A stretch of DNA of 64,000 bases from contig CP064976.1 in NCBI GenBank assembly GCA_016699445.1, positions 992,001 to 1,056,000 of the forward strand, given 5' to 3'. The notes under the pieces are model-generated. The model ran no database searches and was not told where the DNA came from. It saw only the letters and a list, made by a program, of their open reading frames with translations. The position numbers were made by a program, and so were the translations under genes. Source of the stretch: Deltaproteobacteria bacterium (GTDB lineage: Bacteria > UBA10199 > JACPAL01 > GCA-016699445). Positions 1 through 7,631 of this stretch are shown piece after piece (the first letter of the stretch is position 1; every line of letters begins with the position of its first letter).

Positions 1-1
1 T

Positions 2-100
2 GAAGGTAATGTAGCAACTGCCATAAAAATCCTTTCGAAGAGCCCTTGTCTTCGGCTTGGCGTCAAAAAGGTTGCTAGGTCTTTGAGGAATTTGTCATAG
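2..100 (+). CDS. C-terminal end of an unidentified upstream gene
   Basis: A reading frame is open from the window edge to a TAG at 98-100 and gives 32 residues rich in Lys, Leu and Ser. It ends 11 bases before the hpnG-like start, so it could be the last gene of the same operon. The fragment is too short to name. A hopanoid or isoprenoid gene would fit the context, but nothing in the sequence shows it, and it may be a chance open frame. Confidence 0.3.
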   Translation, partial: EGNVATAIKILSKSPCLRLGVKKVARSLRNLS

Positions 101-111
101 GCCCTTCACTT

Positions 112-846
112 ATGTCTGAAACACCATCACCCATCGCCATCATCTATGCTCTCAAAGAGGAATTGAAACCTCTCCTCAAAGACTTTGATGGTCAAGAACA
201 CCTCTCCACATGCCGGGCACAACTGACTCAAGGGACTCTTTATAATCTTCCGACTTTTATGTGTCGCACCGGAGTTGGGATGCCCAATGCTCATGAAGGC
301 ACAGAACTGGTGACAAAAAATACTACGCCCTCTGTGATTATTTCTGCAGGGTTTGCCGGAGCCTGTCATCCAGACTTAAAAACGGGTGATGTTATTTTGG
401 TGAATGAAATTCGAAGTGAGACGCCAACCGATCGTTTTATTTCCGAACCTGTTTGGCGAAAAAAAATGCAATCGGCACTTCAAAAATCAGGACTTCCTTA
501 TCGCGAAGGCTCTCTCATGACAGCGTGGAAGCTCGCCGGACAAACTCAAAAAGAAAAATTTGGTCAAGCGGGACACTTAGCCATAGATATGGAAACAGCG
601 GCTATTGCGGCTATTGTGAGAAGGGCTCAAATACCTTTTTTATCTTTGCGTGTAATTTTTGATCCACTTACAGAAACACTGCCTCTGACAGATTTACCGG
701 AAGGTTCCCATCCGGGACTTTTCGTCATCAAAAACCCAAAAATGCTTTTGAAGATTCCAAAATATTTTAAAATGAATCTAAAAGCCCAAAAAGCTCTCTC
801 CACAGCCCTCAAGTTTTTCTTTCAAGAAATTAAAAGTTGTCAGTAA
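112..846 (+). CDS. hpnG: Nucleoside phosphorylase-family protein, HpnG-like (adenosylhopane nucleosidase candidate)
   Basis: This 244-residue protein belongs to the PNP/MTA-SAH nucleosidase superfamily. It has an N-terminal strand of the type IIYALKEEL, a central Gly-rich stretch (SAGFAGA, near residue 80) and the family substrate-binding motif AIDMET near residue 158. In hopanoid producers this family includes HpnG, which removes adenine from adenosylhopane made by HpnH. An hpnH gene lies in this window at 58.0-59.1 kb, which supports that reading, though the two are not adjacent. A general 5'-methylthioadenosine/S-adenosylhomocysteine nucleosidase is the alternative. The stop codon falls inside the left arm of an inverted repeat. 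The lack of adjacent hpn genes makes the exact substrate uncertain. Confidence 0.65.
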   Translation: MSETPSPIAIIYALKEELKPLLKDFDGQEHLSTCRAQLTQGTLYNLPTFMCRTGVGMPNAHEGTELVTKNTTPSVIISAGFAGACHPDLKTGDVILVNEIRSETPTDRFISEPVWRKKMQSALQKSGLPYREGSLMTAWKLAGQTQKEKFGQAGHLAIDMETAAIAAIVRRAQIPFLSLRVIFDPLTETLPLTDLPEGSHPGLFVIKNPKMLLKIPKYFKMNLKAQKALSTALKFFFQEIKSCQ

Positions 847-965
847 AATAGTGAGTGAGTACTGCCGAAGTCCAGCTTTGCTGGCGAGGCAAACGGAATC
901 GCAACGACGAGGTCGCCGGTTCGATCCCGGTCATCTCCATATTTTTAATCGTTCACTATTTTACT
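842..965. repeat. 13-bp inverted repeat enclosing a 98-nt segment
   Basis: AGTAAAATAGTGA at 842-854 is exactly reverse-complemented at 953-965. The left arm overlaps the hpnG stop codon. The enclosed segment contains a tRNA/tmRNA-like 3' fragment. This could be a small insertion or a folded 3' UTR. Confidence 0.6.
880..939 (+). ncRNA. tRNA/tmRNA-like 3' fragment (T arm plus acceptor strand)
   Basis: Positions 915-931 fold as a standard T arm: stem GCCGG/CCGGT around loop TTCGATC. It is followed by a 7-nt acceptor-like strand CATCTCC and a discriminator A at 939. No matching GGAGATG 5' strand, D arm or anticodon arm is present upstream or downstream, so this is not a complete tRNA. The preceding 35 bases resemble the 3' side of tmRNA more than tRNA, but this is a weak impression. 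It may be an integration scar or a decayed copy. Confidence 0.35.
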
Positions 966-998
966 CACAACTTTTTCTCATTATACCGAAAATAAGGA

Positions 999-1927
999 AT
1001 GGCTGTTATCGTATCAGGTGAACATATAGGGTCCTACGCCATAGCCGATATCTGGTTCAAAGGCGCTCAACCAAATTGGGCCAACCCTCAAACTCTGGAT
1101 AATTTTCTTTTTGAAAACCATATTGAAGAACTCACAAAAGCTATTAAAGACTCTATAGGATTTCCTGTTCAAGCCATATTTCTAAGGAGTAAAGGTCGTA
1201 GTTTTGCGCCGGTGGCAATGCCCTCTTTTTAAAAGAATGCCTGCTGACGGATCGTATTGAAGATCGTAACATCAAAGGCGCCATGTCCTATATTCGTAAA
1301 GCTGATGAGCTGTGCCAACTCATTGCTCAATCTCCCATACCCATTATTTCTTTTCTTCAAGGAGAAGCTATTGGTCTCGGAGCCGAGATCGCTTGTGCAA
1401 GCTCTCATATAGTGGTCACAGCTGAAGCGACTCTCTCGATCCCTCAACTCTTCATGGGACTCATCATGCTTTCAATCCCCAGACTTGTTGAAAAAGTCGG
1501 CCCTGGATTGGCGTTTTTAATTCAAACAAGCACTCCGCCCAAAACACCTCTGACGGCTCCTCAAATGCTCGCGATGGGTTTAGCAGAAGCTCAAGTGGAT
1601 CATGTAGAAGCTGGTTATCAATTAATTCCCAAACTCTTGAATGCCAAAATCTTGAATAAACGATTAGCTGAAAAAACCGAAGGCTGTCGCAATATTTCTA
1701 TAATATTGGATTCTTCTCACGTACGCGAAAATTTGATTCGGGGAACTCTTCCCCAACAGGCTCCAGAATGGCTGAGGAAGCTTAAAGCCAGGGTCGATTC
1801 TATTCATAACAGAGACGCTTTAAACTTAGTTGAAAAAATATTGAATGGAGCAAAGCCTGACTTGCTAGAAACAGAAATGCCCCAATTGCTGGGGCATCCT
1901 GATGTTTTCAACTTTTTAAGAAAATAA
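999..1927 (+). CDS. Enoyl-CoA hydratase/isomerase-family protein, split by a one-base frameshift
   Basis: Two overlapping frames together form one crotonase-fold protein of about 309 residues. The first part ends IFLRSKGRSF. If one T is added to the T run at 1202-1205, translation continues with the crotonase oxyanion motif CAGGNALFLKE and then joins the second part (from 1283), which carries the second oxyanion segment GEAIGLGAEIA. An in-frame TAA directly before the ATG at 999 fixes the start. The C-terminal third is less typical of true enoyl-CoA hydratases, and a 3-hydroxyisobutyryl-CoA hydrolase-like activity is possible. The substrate is unknown. It ends two bases from the convergent erpA-like gene. 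The break may be an assembly error, since the same kind of defect recurs in essential genes of this window. Confidence 0.7.
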
Positions 1928-1928
1928 A

Positions 1929-2318
1929 CTAGACCGAAAAGCTATGTCCACAGCCGCAAGATCCTGAGGCATTCGGATTTTTCACCGAAAAACCAGAACC
2001 ACGAAAATCTTCCACAAAATCGACTGTCGATCCTTGAAGATAGGGCTGACTGATAGGATCTAAAAGCACTTTAATATTTCCAAACTCCAACACTTGATCA
2101 TCATCGCGCAAATCATCAAAAGTGAAACCATATTCAAAACCCGAACAGCCACCGCCTTGCACATAGATACGGAGATGCTTCCCTTCGGCTTCTTTATTGC
2201 CTGTGGAAAAAGCGACGACCTTCTTGATGGCATTTTCAGTGAGTTGAAGAGCTACTTTTTCTTCTCCGGAAGAGCCTTCGTGAGATTCGTGATGATGTTC
2301 GTTATTTTGTGTTTCCAT
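1929..2318 (-). CDS. erpA: A-type iron-sulfur carrier (ErpA/HesB family)
   Basis: This 129-residue protein has the conserved cysteines of A-type Fe-S carriers: Cys58 in GGGCSG and the C-terminal Cys121-Gly-Cys123 pair. These proteins hold a [2Fe-2S] or [4Fe-4S] cluster and hand it to apo-enzymes in the cytoplasm. An N-terminal extension of about 20 residues is rich in His and Glu (EHHHESHEG), which is unusual for the family and could bind metal. No isc or suf genes are adjacent, so it appears to stand alone, as erpA often does. ErpA, SufA and IscA cannot be told apart with certainty from sequence alone. Confidence 0.85.
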   Translation of the reverse strand: METQNNEHHHESHEGSSGEEKVALQLTENAIKKVVAFSTGNKEAEGKHLRIYVQGGGCSGFEYGFTFDDLRDDDQVLEFGNIKVLLDPISQPYLQGSTVDFVEDFRGSGFSVKNPNASGSCGCGHSFSV

Positions 2319-2432
2319 AAAAACTCCTTAAGAGAGCCGACTATGGGTTGTCCCTTAAAACCTGTCAAGAAAGCATCTCTTTCAAACAATAAATTTTCAA
2401 AAGTAGGGAGCATATTTATTCTCTGCTCTTTT

Positions 2433-3344
2433 TTATCGGGATTCAGAAGATCCTAAAGCTCGCATATCCAAAATAGGCGTCGCCCCACTAGTCACTTGAG
2501 GGAGCACACCATTCCATTTTTCGATCGCCTTGTTTTGAATAATACTTGGGGTCAATGTGGATTGGAGTAGTTTGTTGGCTTCAGCTTCCTTTGTCGCTCG
2601 TGCTAATACAGCTTGTCCTTCACCTTCAGCTTTAGCAACGGCTGCTTTGGCTAACATCTCTTGTTTTTGAAGTTCGTATTCGGCTTGTTGCGCTTCCTGC
2701 TGAGCAGCCATTTTTTGCTGCATCTGAGTTTCAAGACTTGGGGGCAAATGACTGGCGCCTAGATTCACCTTATCGAGATGAAATCCCATTTTTTGAAGCT
2801 CTACTTCCAGCATTTTCTGAACAGCATCCTGCAGATCGCTGCGTTTAGAGGAGATCACTTCTGAAAGAGACATCTGGCCTGCAATATTTTGCGCTACGGT
2901 GATAATGGTTCGACGAATAAAAGTGGATTCAATTTCTTCAACATCAGCTCCCCGAAAAGAACGAAACACTTGAGCCGCTTGCTCTTCCGAAGTGTTGTAG
3001 GTCACTGAAATATCCTGTCGAATATGCTGGCCTTCGCGAGTTGGAAGATCAATGCTGTCATCCTCTACCGAACTCCCTTCACTCGAGCGTTTCACCATGG
3101 TGTAAGTCCGTAATGCTGTCGGATAACTTTGAACACGCGTAATCCAAGGCATTCTCCAGACTATTCCCTGAGAGGCTGTACGGAGAGAACCTGTCCACAT
3201 GTTAAAAACAACACCCGTATTTCCAGGAGATATAATCGAGTAGGAGGAAAGAATCCCAATGAGAAGAAAAAACGCAATCACACCAACACCTGCTTTACTC
3301 GTTAATTTTGCTATCACTTCAGGTGAATTCGGATTGATACTCAT
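2433..3344 (-). CDS. SPFH/band 7 (prohibitin-like) membrane protein
   Basis: This 303-residue protein has one N-terminal transmembrane segment (about residues 17-38), then an SPFH domain (about 40-200), then an Ala/Glu/Gln-rich coiled coil (about 205-260). This is the classic prohibitin/HflC/HflK arrangement. Such proteins form large membrane-bound rings that organise microdomains or control FtsH protease. It is followed on the same strand, three bases from its start, by a gene for a 67-residue membrane peptide. The C-terminal PQVTSGATPILDM segment is prohibitin-like. Its specific partner is unknown. Confidence 0.85.
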   Translation of the reverse strand: MSINPNSPEVIAKLTSKAGVGVIAFFLLIGILSSYSIISPGNTGVVFNMWTGSLRTASQGIVWRMPWITRVQSYPTALRTYTMVKRSSEGSSVEDDSIDLPTREGQHIRQDISVTYNTSEEQAAQVFRSFRGADVEEIESTFIRRTIITVAQNIAGQMSLSEVISSKRSDLQDAVQKMLEVELQKMGFHLDKVNLGASHLPPSLETQMQQKMAAQQEAQQAEYELQKQEMLAKAAVAKAEGEGQAVLARATKEAEANKLLQSTLTPSIIQNKAIEKWNGVLPQVTSGATPILDMRALGSSESR

Positions 3345-3347
3345 GGT

Positions 3348-3551
3348 TTATTCCTTTTCTTGGTAATCTTTCTTTTGATTCTGGTGATTCTGGTTAGAAT
3401 AATCGGACAAAAGAGTCACATGACTGCGAGAAGATTTTCGAAGAACTTTCAAAATCTTAGCTTCCATCCATTTTTGCAGAGGACGCAGCGCAAAATAAAC
3501 GCCGCAAAGTATCCCGACAAAAACAATAATTTCTGCGAAGCTTAGGACCAT
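3348..3551 (-). CDS. Small single-pass membrane protein of unknown function
   Basis: This 67-residue protein has one hydrophobic segment (about residues 5-24) followed by a strongly basic tail and a Gln/Asn/Lys-rich C terminus. It lies three bases upstream of the SPFH gene on the same strand, so the two are probably cotranscribed and it may act with the SPFH protein at the membrane. No family is recognised. Confidence 0.6.
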   Translation of the reverse strand: MVLSFAEIIVFVGILCGVYFALRPLQKWMEAKILKVLRKSSRSHVTLLSDYSNQNHQNQKKDYQEKE

Positions 3552-3595
3552 ACTTTTTATCCTTAATCATTCCTTAATCATTCCTGAGTCATTTC

Positions 3596-4210
3596 TTAGT
3601 CATTCATTATTTTTTTCAAGGCAGCATCATGAAGGGATGACAATGTGAACAAACTCACAACAGCACCTACGAGAGCTAAGAACATGTCACTTTGAGTATC
3701 CCAGATATACCCTTGGGTACCTAAAAAAGCTTCAGCACCCTCCCCGGTACCAATAGCCACCCACCATTCCACTAGCTCATAGAAAGCGCTGATGGCCAGG
3801 CAAATACTGACCGTGATGAAAAAAAGCCATTTTCCCCGTTTGAGAGGAGACGTGCGCAAAAGAATTTCACGCGCGATGATGGCGGGAATAAATCCTTGGG
3901 CAAAATGCCCGAGCTTATCGTAGTGATTGCGCCCCAAGTGAAAGGCATGGTCAATCCAGTCGAAAAGAGGCACCTTCGCATACGTGTAATGACCTCCCAC
4001 GAATAAAATAAGGGAATGAACCACGAATAAGAAATAAACGAGGCTCGTCATGGGAAATTTTCGATAGGTACAGACGAGGACCACAAGACCCACAAGAGAA
4101 GGAACCACTTCTAAAAACCATGTGAAAGTATCCAAGGGCTTGCTCGCCGACCAAATGAGGGTGGAAAAATAAAATACGGAAAGAAAAAACAAAGATTTTT
4201 TTGTGAGCAT
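3596..4210 (-). CDS. YjdF/DUF2238-like inner-membrane protein
   Basis: This is a polytopic membrane protein of 204 residues with about six hydrophobic segments and the family-type motifs YDKLGHFAQGF, SAFYELVEWW and WDTQSDM in order. Function is unknown for the family. The open frame extends upstream through the tRNA remnant at 4237-4279, but that extension is coded by the attachment site, so the start is placed at the ATG of MLTKK (4208-4210). This gene was the original downstream neighbour of tRNA-Arg before the island inserted. Confidence 0.75.
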   Translation of the reverse strand: MLTKKSLFFLSVFYFSTLIWSASKPLDTFTWFLEVVPSLVGLVVLVCTYRKFPMTSLVYFLFVVHSLILFVGGHYTYAKVPLFDWIDHAFHLGRNHYDKLGHFAQGFIPAIIAREILLRTSPLKRGKWLFFITVSICLAISAFYELVEWWVAIGTGEGAEAFLGTQGYIWDTQSDMFLALVGAVVSLFTLSSLHDAALKKIMND

Positions 4211-4236
4211 AAAGGGTAGATTATCTAAAGAAAATT

Positions 4237-4279
4237 GTGCGCCCGACAGGATTCGAACCTGTGACCTTCGGTTTCGTAG
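4237..4279. repeat. attL: 43-bp duplicate of the tRNA-Arg 3' end
   Basis: This is an exact match to 13323-13365. It holds the acceptor 3' strand, the T arm and the anticodon-arm 3' half of tRNA-Arg on the minus strand. It stops matching after the sequence for the anticodon region, so no functional tRNA is encoded here. Confidence 0.92.
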
Positions 4280-4291
4280 CGCGTAACCGCG

Positions 4292-4420
4292 GTTTTTAAG
4301 AATTTCCTTAAAAATCATTAGATTAACTCATCAACAAAATCAACGACTTCCACCGATGCATTTCGGAGGGTCACGGACGGTTTCCGACGATTCTTGAAGC
4401 TCGTACCCATAATTTACCCA
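4292..4420. repeat. Island left-end direct repeat, copy 1
   Basis: About 129 bp, clearly related to 5164-5291 in the same orientation. It ends in a 19-bp motif CGTACCCATAATTTACCCA (4402-4420), which also occurs at 5273-5291 and at the right end of the island (13255-13273). The motif may be an integrase arm-type site or a duplicated element end. Confidence 0.7.
4318..4410 (-). CDS. 30-residue micro-ORF inside the left-end repeat
   Basis: A small frame runs from the ATG at 4408-4410 to the TAA at 4318-4320. It encodes a peptide ending SVEVVDFVDELI. The related repeat at 5180-5275 keeps a very similar peptide, with several of the differences synonymous at third positions. No family is recognised. 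It could be a remnant of a longer gene. Confidence 0.3.
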   Translation of the reverse strand: MGTSFKNRRKPSVTLRNASVEVVDFVDELI

Positions 4421-4492
4421 AAGTAAGGATGAATTTACTTACTATTTAAAAGCTACCTCCTATTAAAATTTATGAGGTTTCAAATCTCATTT

Positions 4493-5131
4493 CTAAGTAG
4501 TTGTGTCTTTTAAATTAAATAACAATAATTTTGTTTTAAAAAAATGTTTCTTGTTTGAAGACGTTGTAAAAATGATTCGTAGATCAAATTCATTTTGAGA
4601 GCCAAATTCGTCTTGTAGAGATTTAAGACTCCTGCCTTCCAGGTTGTTAATTGCAAATCCTGGAAATTTTAAAGCTAAAAAATAGTCGCGTGCGCTTTTT
4701 TCAGGAATCTCTCTCTGGTTTAATAAGCCTATAAGCTGATATTGATTTGGGAAAGCTCCGGGAGAGCCAGAGAGTCGTTCTCCGCTACTTCCATATTTCG
4801 CTGAAGGAGGAGCTGTTATAATTTCACATGAAACCCACTTCTGCTCTCCATAATTAAAAATTGAACAGTTAATTTCTTTTATTAAAAGTTTTTTTCTCTC
4901 ATTAATTAGGCAAAAAGTTAAATAGGCATAGCAGAATTCAGGGCTTTCGAAAAAACGTGGCCCAAAAACTCGATTATACTCATCAAATTGGTCAGGATTT
5001 CTATAAAGTTTAGGCTTTTCCCTGCTATTCCAATATGTGTTTAAACCTGTGATGATACTTCCAATACTTCCCAAACCTCCTAAGCCGCTTATTACCTTTA
5101 AGATGGTTAAATTTTCTAATGGATCACTCAT
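4493..5131 (-). CDS. Hypothetical protein of 212 residues
   Basis: No family is recognised. The first 30 residues are hydrophobic and Gly-rich (ISGLGGLGSIGSIITGL), like a membrane anchor, followed by a soluble mixed domain with aromatic residues. The gene lies between two direct copies of the island left-end repeat (4292-4420 and 5164-5291), so it may be a separate insertion. It is AT-rich like the rest of the island. Confidence 0.55.
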   Translation of the reverse strand: MSDPLENLTILKVISGLGGLGSIGSIITGLNTYWNSREKPKLYRNPDQFDEYNRVFGPRFFESPEFCYAYLTFCLINERKKLLIKEINCSIFNYGEQKWVSCEIITAPPSAKYGSSGERLSGSPGAFPNQYQLIGLLNQREIPEKSARDYFLALKFPGFAINNLEGRSLKSLQDEFGSQNEFDLRIIFTTSSNKKHFFKTKLLLFNLKDTTT

Positions 5132-5163
5132 TATATAAGTCTGTCTCTTTACTCATAACCACT

Positions 5164-5291
5164 TTTTTTAAGAATTCTCTTAAAAGCAGTAGATTAACTC
5201 ATCAATAAAATCAAATACTTCCACTGATACATTACGAAGAATTACGAGTAATTTTCGGCTATTATGGAAGCTCATACTTATGATTTACCCA
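5164..5291. repeat. Island left-end direct repeat, copy 2
   Basis: This is a degenerate copy of 4292-4420 in the same orientation. It includes the 19-bp end motif as CATACTTATGATTTACCCA (5273-5291). Confidence 0.7.
5180..5275 (-). CDS. 31-residue micro-ORF, second copy
   Basis: This is the counterpart of the micro-ORF at 4318-4410. The first ATG of copy 1 is ATA here, but an ATG two codons later opens the same frame. The peptide keeps SVEVxDFxDELI and then adds YCF before the stop. Coding status is uncertain. Confidence 0.25.
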   Translation of the reverse strand: MSFHNSRKLLVILRNVSVEVFDFIDELIYCF

Positions 5292-5382
5292 AAACCTATC
5301 TTTAATTAATTCAGTCTCTATTGCGATTTTCGTTTATTTCGAATAACATAATGCTTAATAGGACTCTTGAGGAGGCAAAATC

Positions 5383-5838
5383 ATGAAAAGTAAAAGCTAT
5401 AGCCTTCAAGTTCTTCCATCAGATGAGGATATTTCTTTAGCACGCGCTAGTGCAGAAGAATTGAGCCTATTACTAGCCAAAATTCCCAAAGCCTATAGAG
5501 CAAGAGTGCAAATGGACGGACAGGATTTGATTTTGCCGCGACAAGCTTTAGCATTACTTCGTGATTTATTAGCAGAGATGGCTCAAGGCAATATTGTCAG
5601 TATTGTTCCTACCCATCATCTGTTGACCACCCAAGAAGCAGCAAATATTCTAAATGTTTCACGCCCTTTTTTAATACAAATATTAGAGAGTGGAAGAGTT
5701 CCATTTACTAAAGTTGGTACTCATCGACGTATACGTTATAAGGATTTAATAGTTTATAAAGAAGAGCGAGATCTGGAGAATGCTAAATTATTAGATGAAT
5801 TAACAGATGAGGCACAAAAGAATGATATGGGGTATTGA
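5383..5838 (+). CDS. HTH (excisionase/MerR-type) antitoxin of a PIN toxin pair
   Basis: This 151-residue protein has a C-terminal winged HTH of the excisionase type (about residues 84-130: LTTQEAANILNVSRPFLIQI, then the wing THRRIRYKDL). The first 80 residues form a separate domain. In this family the HTH protein is usually the antitoxin and autorepressor for a VapC-like PIN toxin encoded directly downstream. Here the stop TGA overlaps the toxin's ATG by one base, so the two are translationally coupled. The start has a clear GAGG about ten bases upstream. The antitoxin role is inferred from context. Confidence 0.8.
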   Translation: MKSKSYSLQVLPSDEDISLARASAEELSLLLAKIPKAYRARVQMDGQDLILPRQALALLRDLLAEMAQGNIVSIVPTHHLLTTQEAANILNVSRPFLIQILESGRVPFTKVGTHRRIRYKDLIVYKEERDLENAKLLDELTDEAQKNDMGY

Positions 5839-6401
5839 TGAGATTTGTAGTTCTTTTTGATGCATGTGTTTTGTACCCAGCACCCCTCAGAGATTTCTTA
5901 ATGCGGCTAGCTCATGTAGGATTGTTCGCTGCTAAATGGACCGAAGATATTCATAAAGAATGGATTAGTGCAGTTTTAGAAAATCGTCCTGAATTAGCTG
6001 ACCAGCTTAAAATTACTAGAGCGAAAATGGATCAAGCTATTCCCGACTGTTTAGTGAAAGAATATGGGACGTTAATAGATGGATTGAAGCTTCCAGATCC
6101 TAATGATAGGCATGTATTAGCTGCTGCTATACGTTGTAATGCTCAAATTATTGTTACATTTAATCTAAAAGACTTTCCTGAAGAAACTTTGAATTCTTAT
6201 GGTATCGAAGCTGTGCACCCTGATGTCTTTCTTGAACATCAAATGAGCCTTTATCCTGGAGCTTTTCTTGCTGTAGCAAAAGCTCATCGTGCATCTTTAA
6301 AAAGACCTCCCAAATCAGCTGAAGAGTATATTACTACATTATCAGCTCAAAGATTGGTTGTTACAGCAGATAAGCTACGTGAATTTATTGAATCAATTTA
6401 A
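5838..6401 (+). CDS. PIN-domain toxin (VapC-like ribonuclease)
   Basis: This protein of about 187 residues opens with the PIN-domain strand and acidic residue VVLFDACVLYP (Asp8). It continues with a mid-domain acidic cluster (LPDPNDRHVLAAA, about residues 92-104) and the later VTFNLKDFP motif near residue 115. These acidic groups bind Mg in PIN nucleases. The start is taken as the ATG at 5838, which shares one base with the antitoxin stop; an in-frame TTG three bases upstream is less likely. Toxins of this type cleave RNA. The target is unknown. The gene overlaps the next one by one base. Confidence 0.82.
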   Translation: MRFVVLFDACVLYPAPLRDFLMRLAHVGLFAAKWTEDIHKEWISAVLENRPELADQLKITRAKMDQAIPDCLVKEYGTLIDGLKLPDPNDRHVLAAAIRCNAQIIVTFNLKDFPEETLNSYGIEAVHPDVFLEHQMSLYPGAFLAVAKAHRASLKRPPKSAEEYITTLSAQRLVVTADKLREFIESI

Positions 6402-6871
6402 TGAAGGACTCTTTAAGAGAGACTATGAAAGACGAAAAGTCAGTATCATCAGATTTACCAAGCAATAAAGACAAATTAACTCTTAAACAACAAAGGTTTG
6501 TAAAAGCTATTGCAGGTGGAGCTCCTGATCTAAAAACAGCTGCAATTCAAGCAGGGTATAAAGCCAAAAGTGATATTAATTTCAGTAAAATTGGTTCTCA
6601 ATTACTAGAAAACCCTAGAATTAAATCAACCATAGCTCATGAAATAGCCTCAGGCAGATATGACCAAAAGTTTGAAACTGTTTGGCAAAGTGTATTTGAG
6701 AGCGCTGCATTAAAAGATCCTGATCATAGCATACGCATGCAAGCTCAATTGCTATGCCTTAAGGCAATTGATCAAATAAGCAAAATAGGTGGCTTAGAAG
6801 CTCCTAAACAACTTGAGACAAGAAGCTTGAGTCTTTCAGACTTATTTCCTCAAGGGCGTATAGCTAGGTAA
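6401..6871 (+). CDS. Terminase small-subunit-like DNA-binding protein
   Basis: This 156-residue protein has at about residues 27-75 the sequence pattern of phage terminase small subunits: LTLKQQRFVKAI, then AAIQAGY and GSQLLENPRIKSTI. This is an HTH that recognises phage DNA ends. No large terminase, portal or head gene is nearby, so DNA packaging is unlikely. Its ATG overlaps the PIN toxin stop by one base, making a three-gene coupled operon. It may act as an extra regulator of the pair or be a captured phage gene. That role is inference. Confidence 0.65.
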   Translation: MKDSLRETMKDEKSVSSDLPSNKDKLTLKQQRFVKAIAGGAPDLKTAAIQAGYKAKSDINFSKIGSQLLENPRIKSTIAHEIASGRYDQKFETVWQSVFESAALKDPDHSIRMQAQLLCLKAIDQISKIGGLEAPKQLETRSLSLSDLFPQGRIAR

Positions 6872-6880
6872 TTAAGACCA

Positions 6881-7090
6881 TTATTTCAGAAAGTTCGTTA
6901 TAGGACATTTCAATGCCCTTGAGAGTTTTACAAGAGTATCCAAGGTTACATTTACCTCTCCTGCTTCTATTTTTTGATAATAACGATAATTAAACCCTAA
7001 GTCTCTCATTTGTTCTTGGGTAATTTTTTGATTATTTCTGGCTTTCCGAACATTCCTCCCAACGCGTTGCATGGTTTCCTTGAGCCCCAT
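6881..7090 (-). CDS. XRE-family HTH transcriptional regulator
   Basis: This 69-residue protein is almost entirely one Cro/C1-type HTH domain (ARNNQKITQEQMRDLGFNYR, then YQKIEAGEVNVTLDTLVKLS). It converges on the terminase-small-like gene with a gap of nine bases. It probably regulates an island promoter; the target is unknown. Confidence 0.8.
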   Translation of the reverse strand: MGLKETMQRVGRNVRKARNNQKITQEQMRDLGFNYRYYQKIEAGEVNVTLDTLVKLSRALKCPITNFLK

Positions 7091-7214
7091 ACCAGAGACT
7101 CTATTTTAATAAATTTGATACAAACACGTTGTCTTAAGAACATGTCTTTATATAGACATATTCACTTGCCTTTTTTTAATCTATGGCTTGTAAAGCACCT
7201 TCAGAAGACTATCT

Positions 7215-7619
7215 ATGAAAAGGCTATTTAAGCTGGCGATGTCGTTATCCATTTTAATATCAGGATTACACCATTCTGGTAGTTGGGGCTGCTCAGGCTC
7301 TGCTGAGAATTCAAAAGTTCCATATGCGCTTACCAGAGTAAATCAAACGTGTGATGGTCTATTTGATACCACAATCAATATAACTCGTGATTCTAATAGC
7401 ATCATTCTAACCTCCGAAAATTCTGGCTTTTTTGATGCTACAGGGGTTCCTGGAGATGTGGAGAGAGATACAGGAAGTTATGTTACTTATGGAACTCTAG
7501 AAAATGGCGCGCCGATGAATTGCTATCTAACATTCATTGGGAACCAAGCATCTGGACAATGTACTACAAATATAAACTCACATTCAGTTTCATGTAGTGT
7601 AACTTATACAAAAAAATAA
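7215..7619 (+). CDS. Small secreted Cys-containing protein, unknown
   Basis: This 134-residue protein has a Lys-Arg N terminus and a hydrophobic segment, consistent with an export signal (about residues 1-25). The mature part contains several cysteines and many Thr, Asn and Ser residues, suggesting a disulfide-stabilised periplasmic or secreted protein. The family is not recognised. It precedes a lipoprotein gene on the same strand by 12 bases. Confidence 0.55.
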   Translation: MKRLFKLAMSLSILISGLHHSGSWGCSGSAENSKVPYALTRVNQTCDGLFDTTINITRDSNSIILTSENSGFFDATGVPGDVERDTGSYVTYGTLENGAPMNCYLTFIGNQASGQCTTNINSHSVSCSVTYTKK

Positions 7620-7631
7620 ACGTATTCACCC

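Noticed and set aside
4211..4318. Upstream extension of the YjdF-like reading frame
   Set aside because: The extra 36 codons are coded by the tRNA remnant and island end, so they arose from the insertion; the ATG at 4210 is the natural start.
6401..6871. Evidence for a complete prophage
   Set aside because: Only a terminase-small-like gene and integration genes are present; no large terminase, portal, capsid, tail or lysis genes were found.
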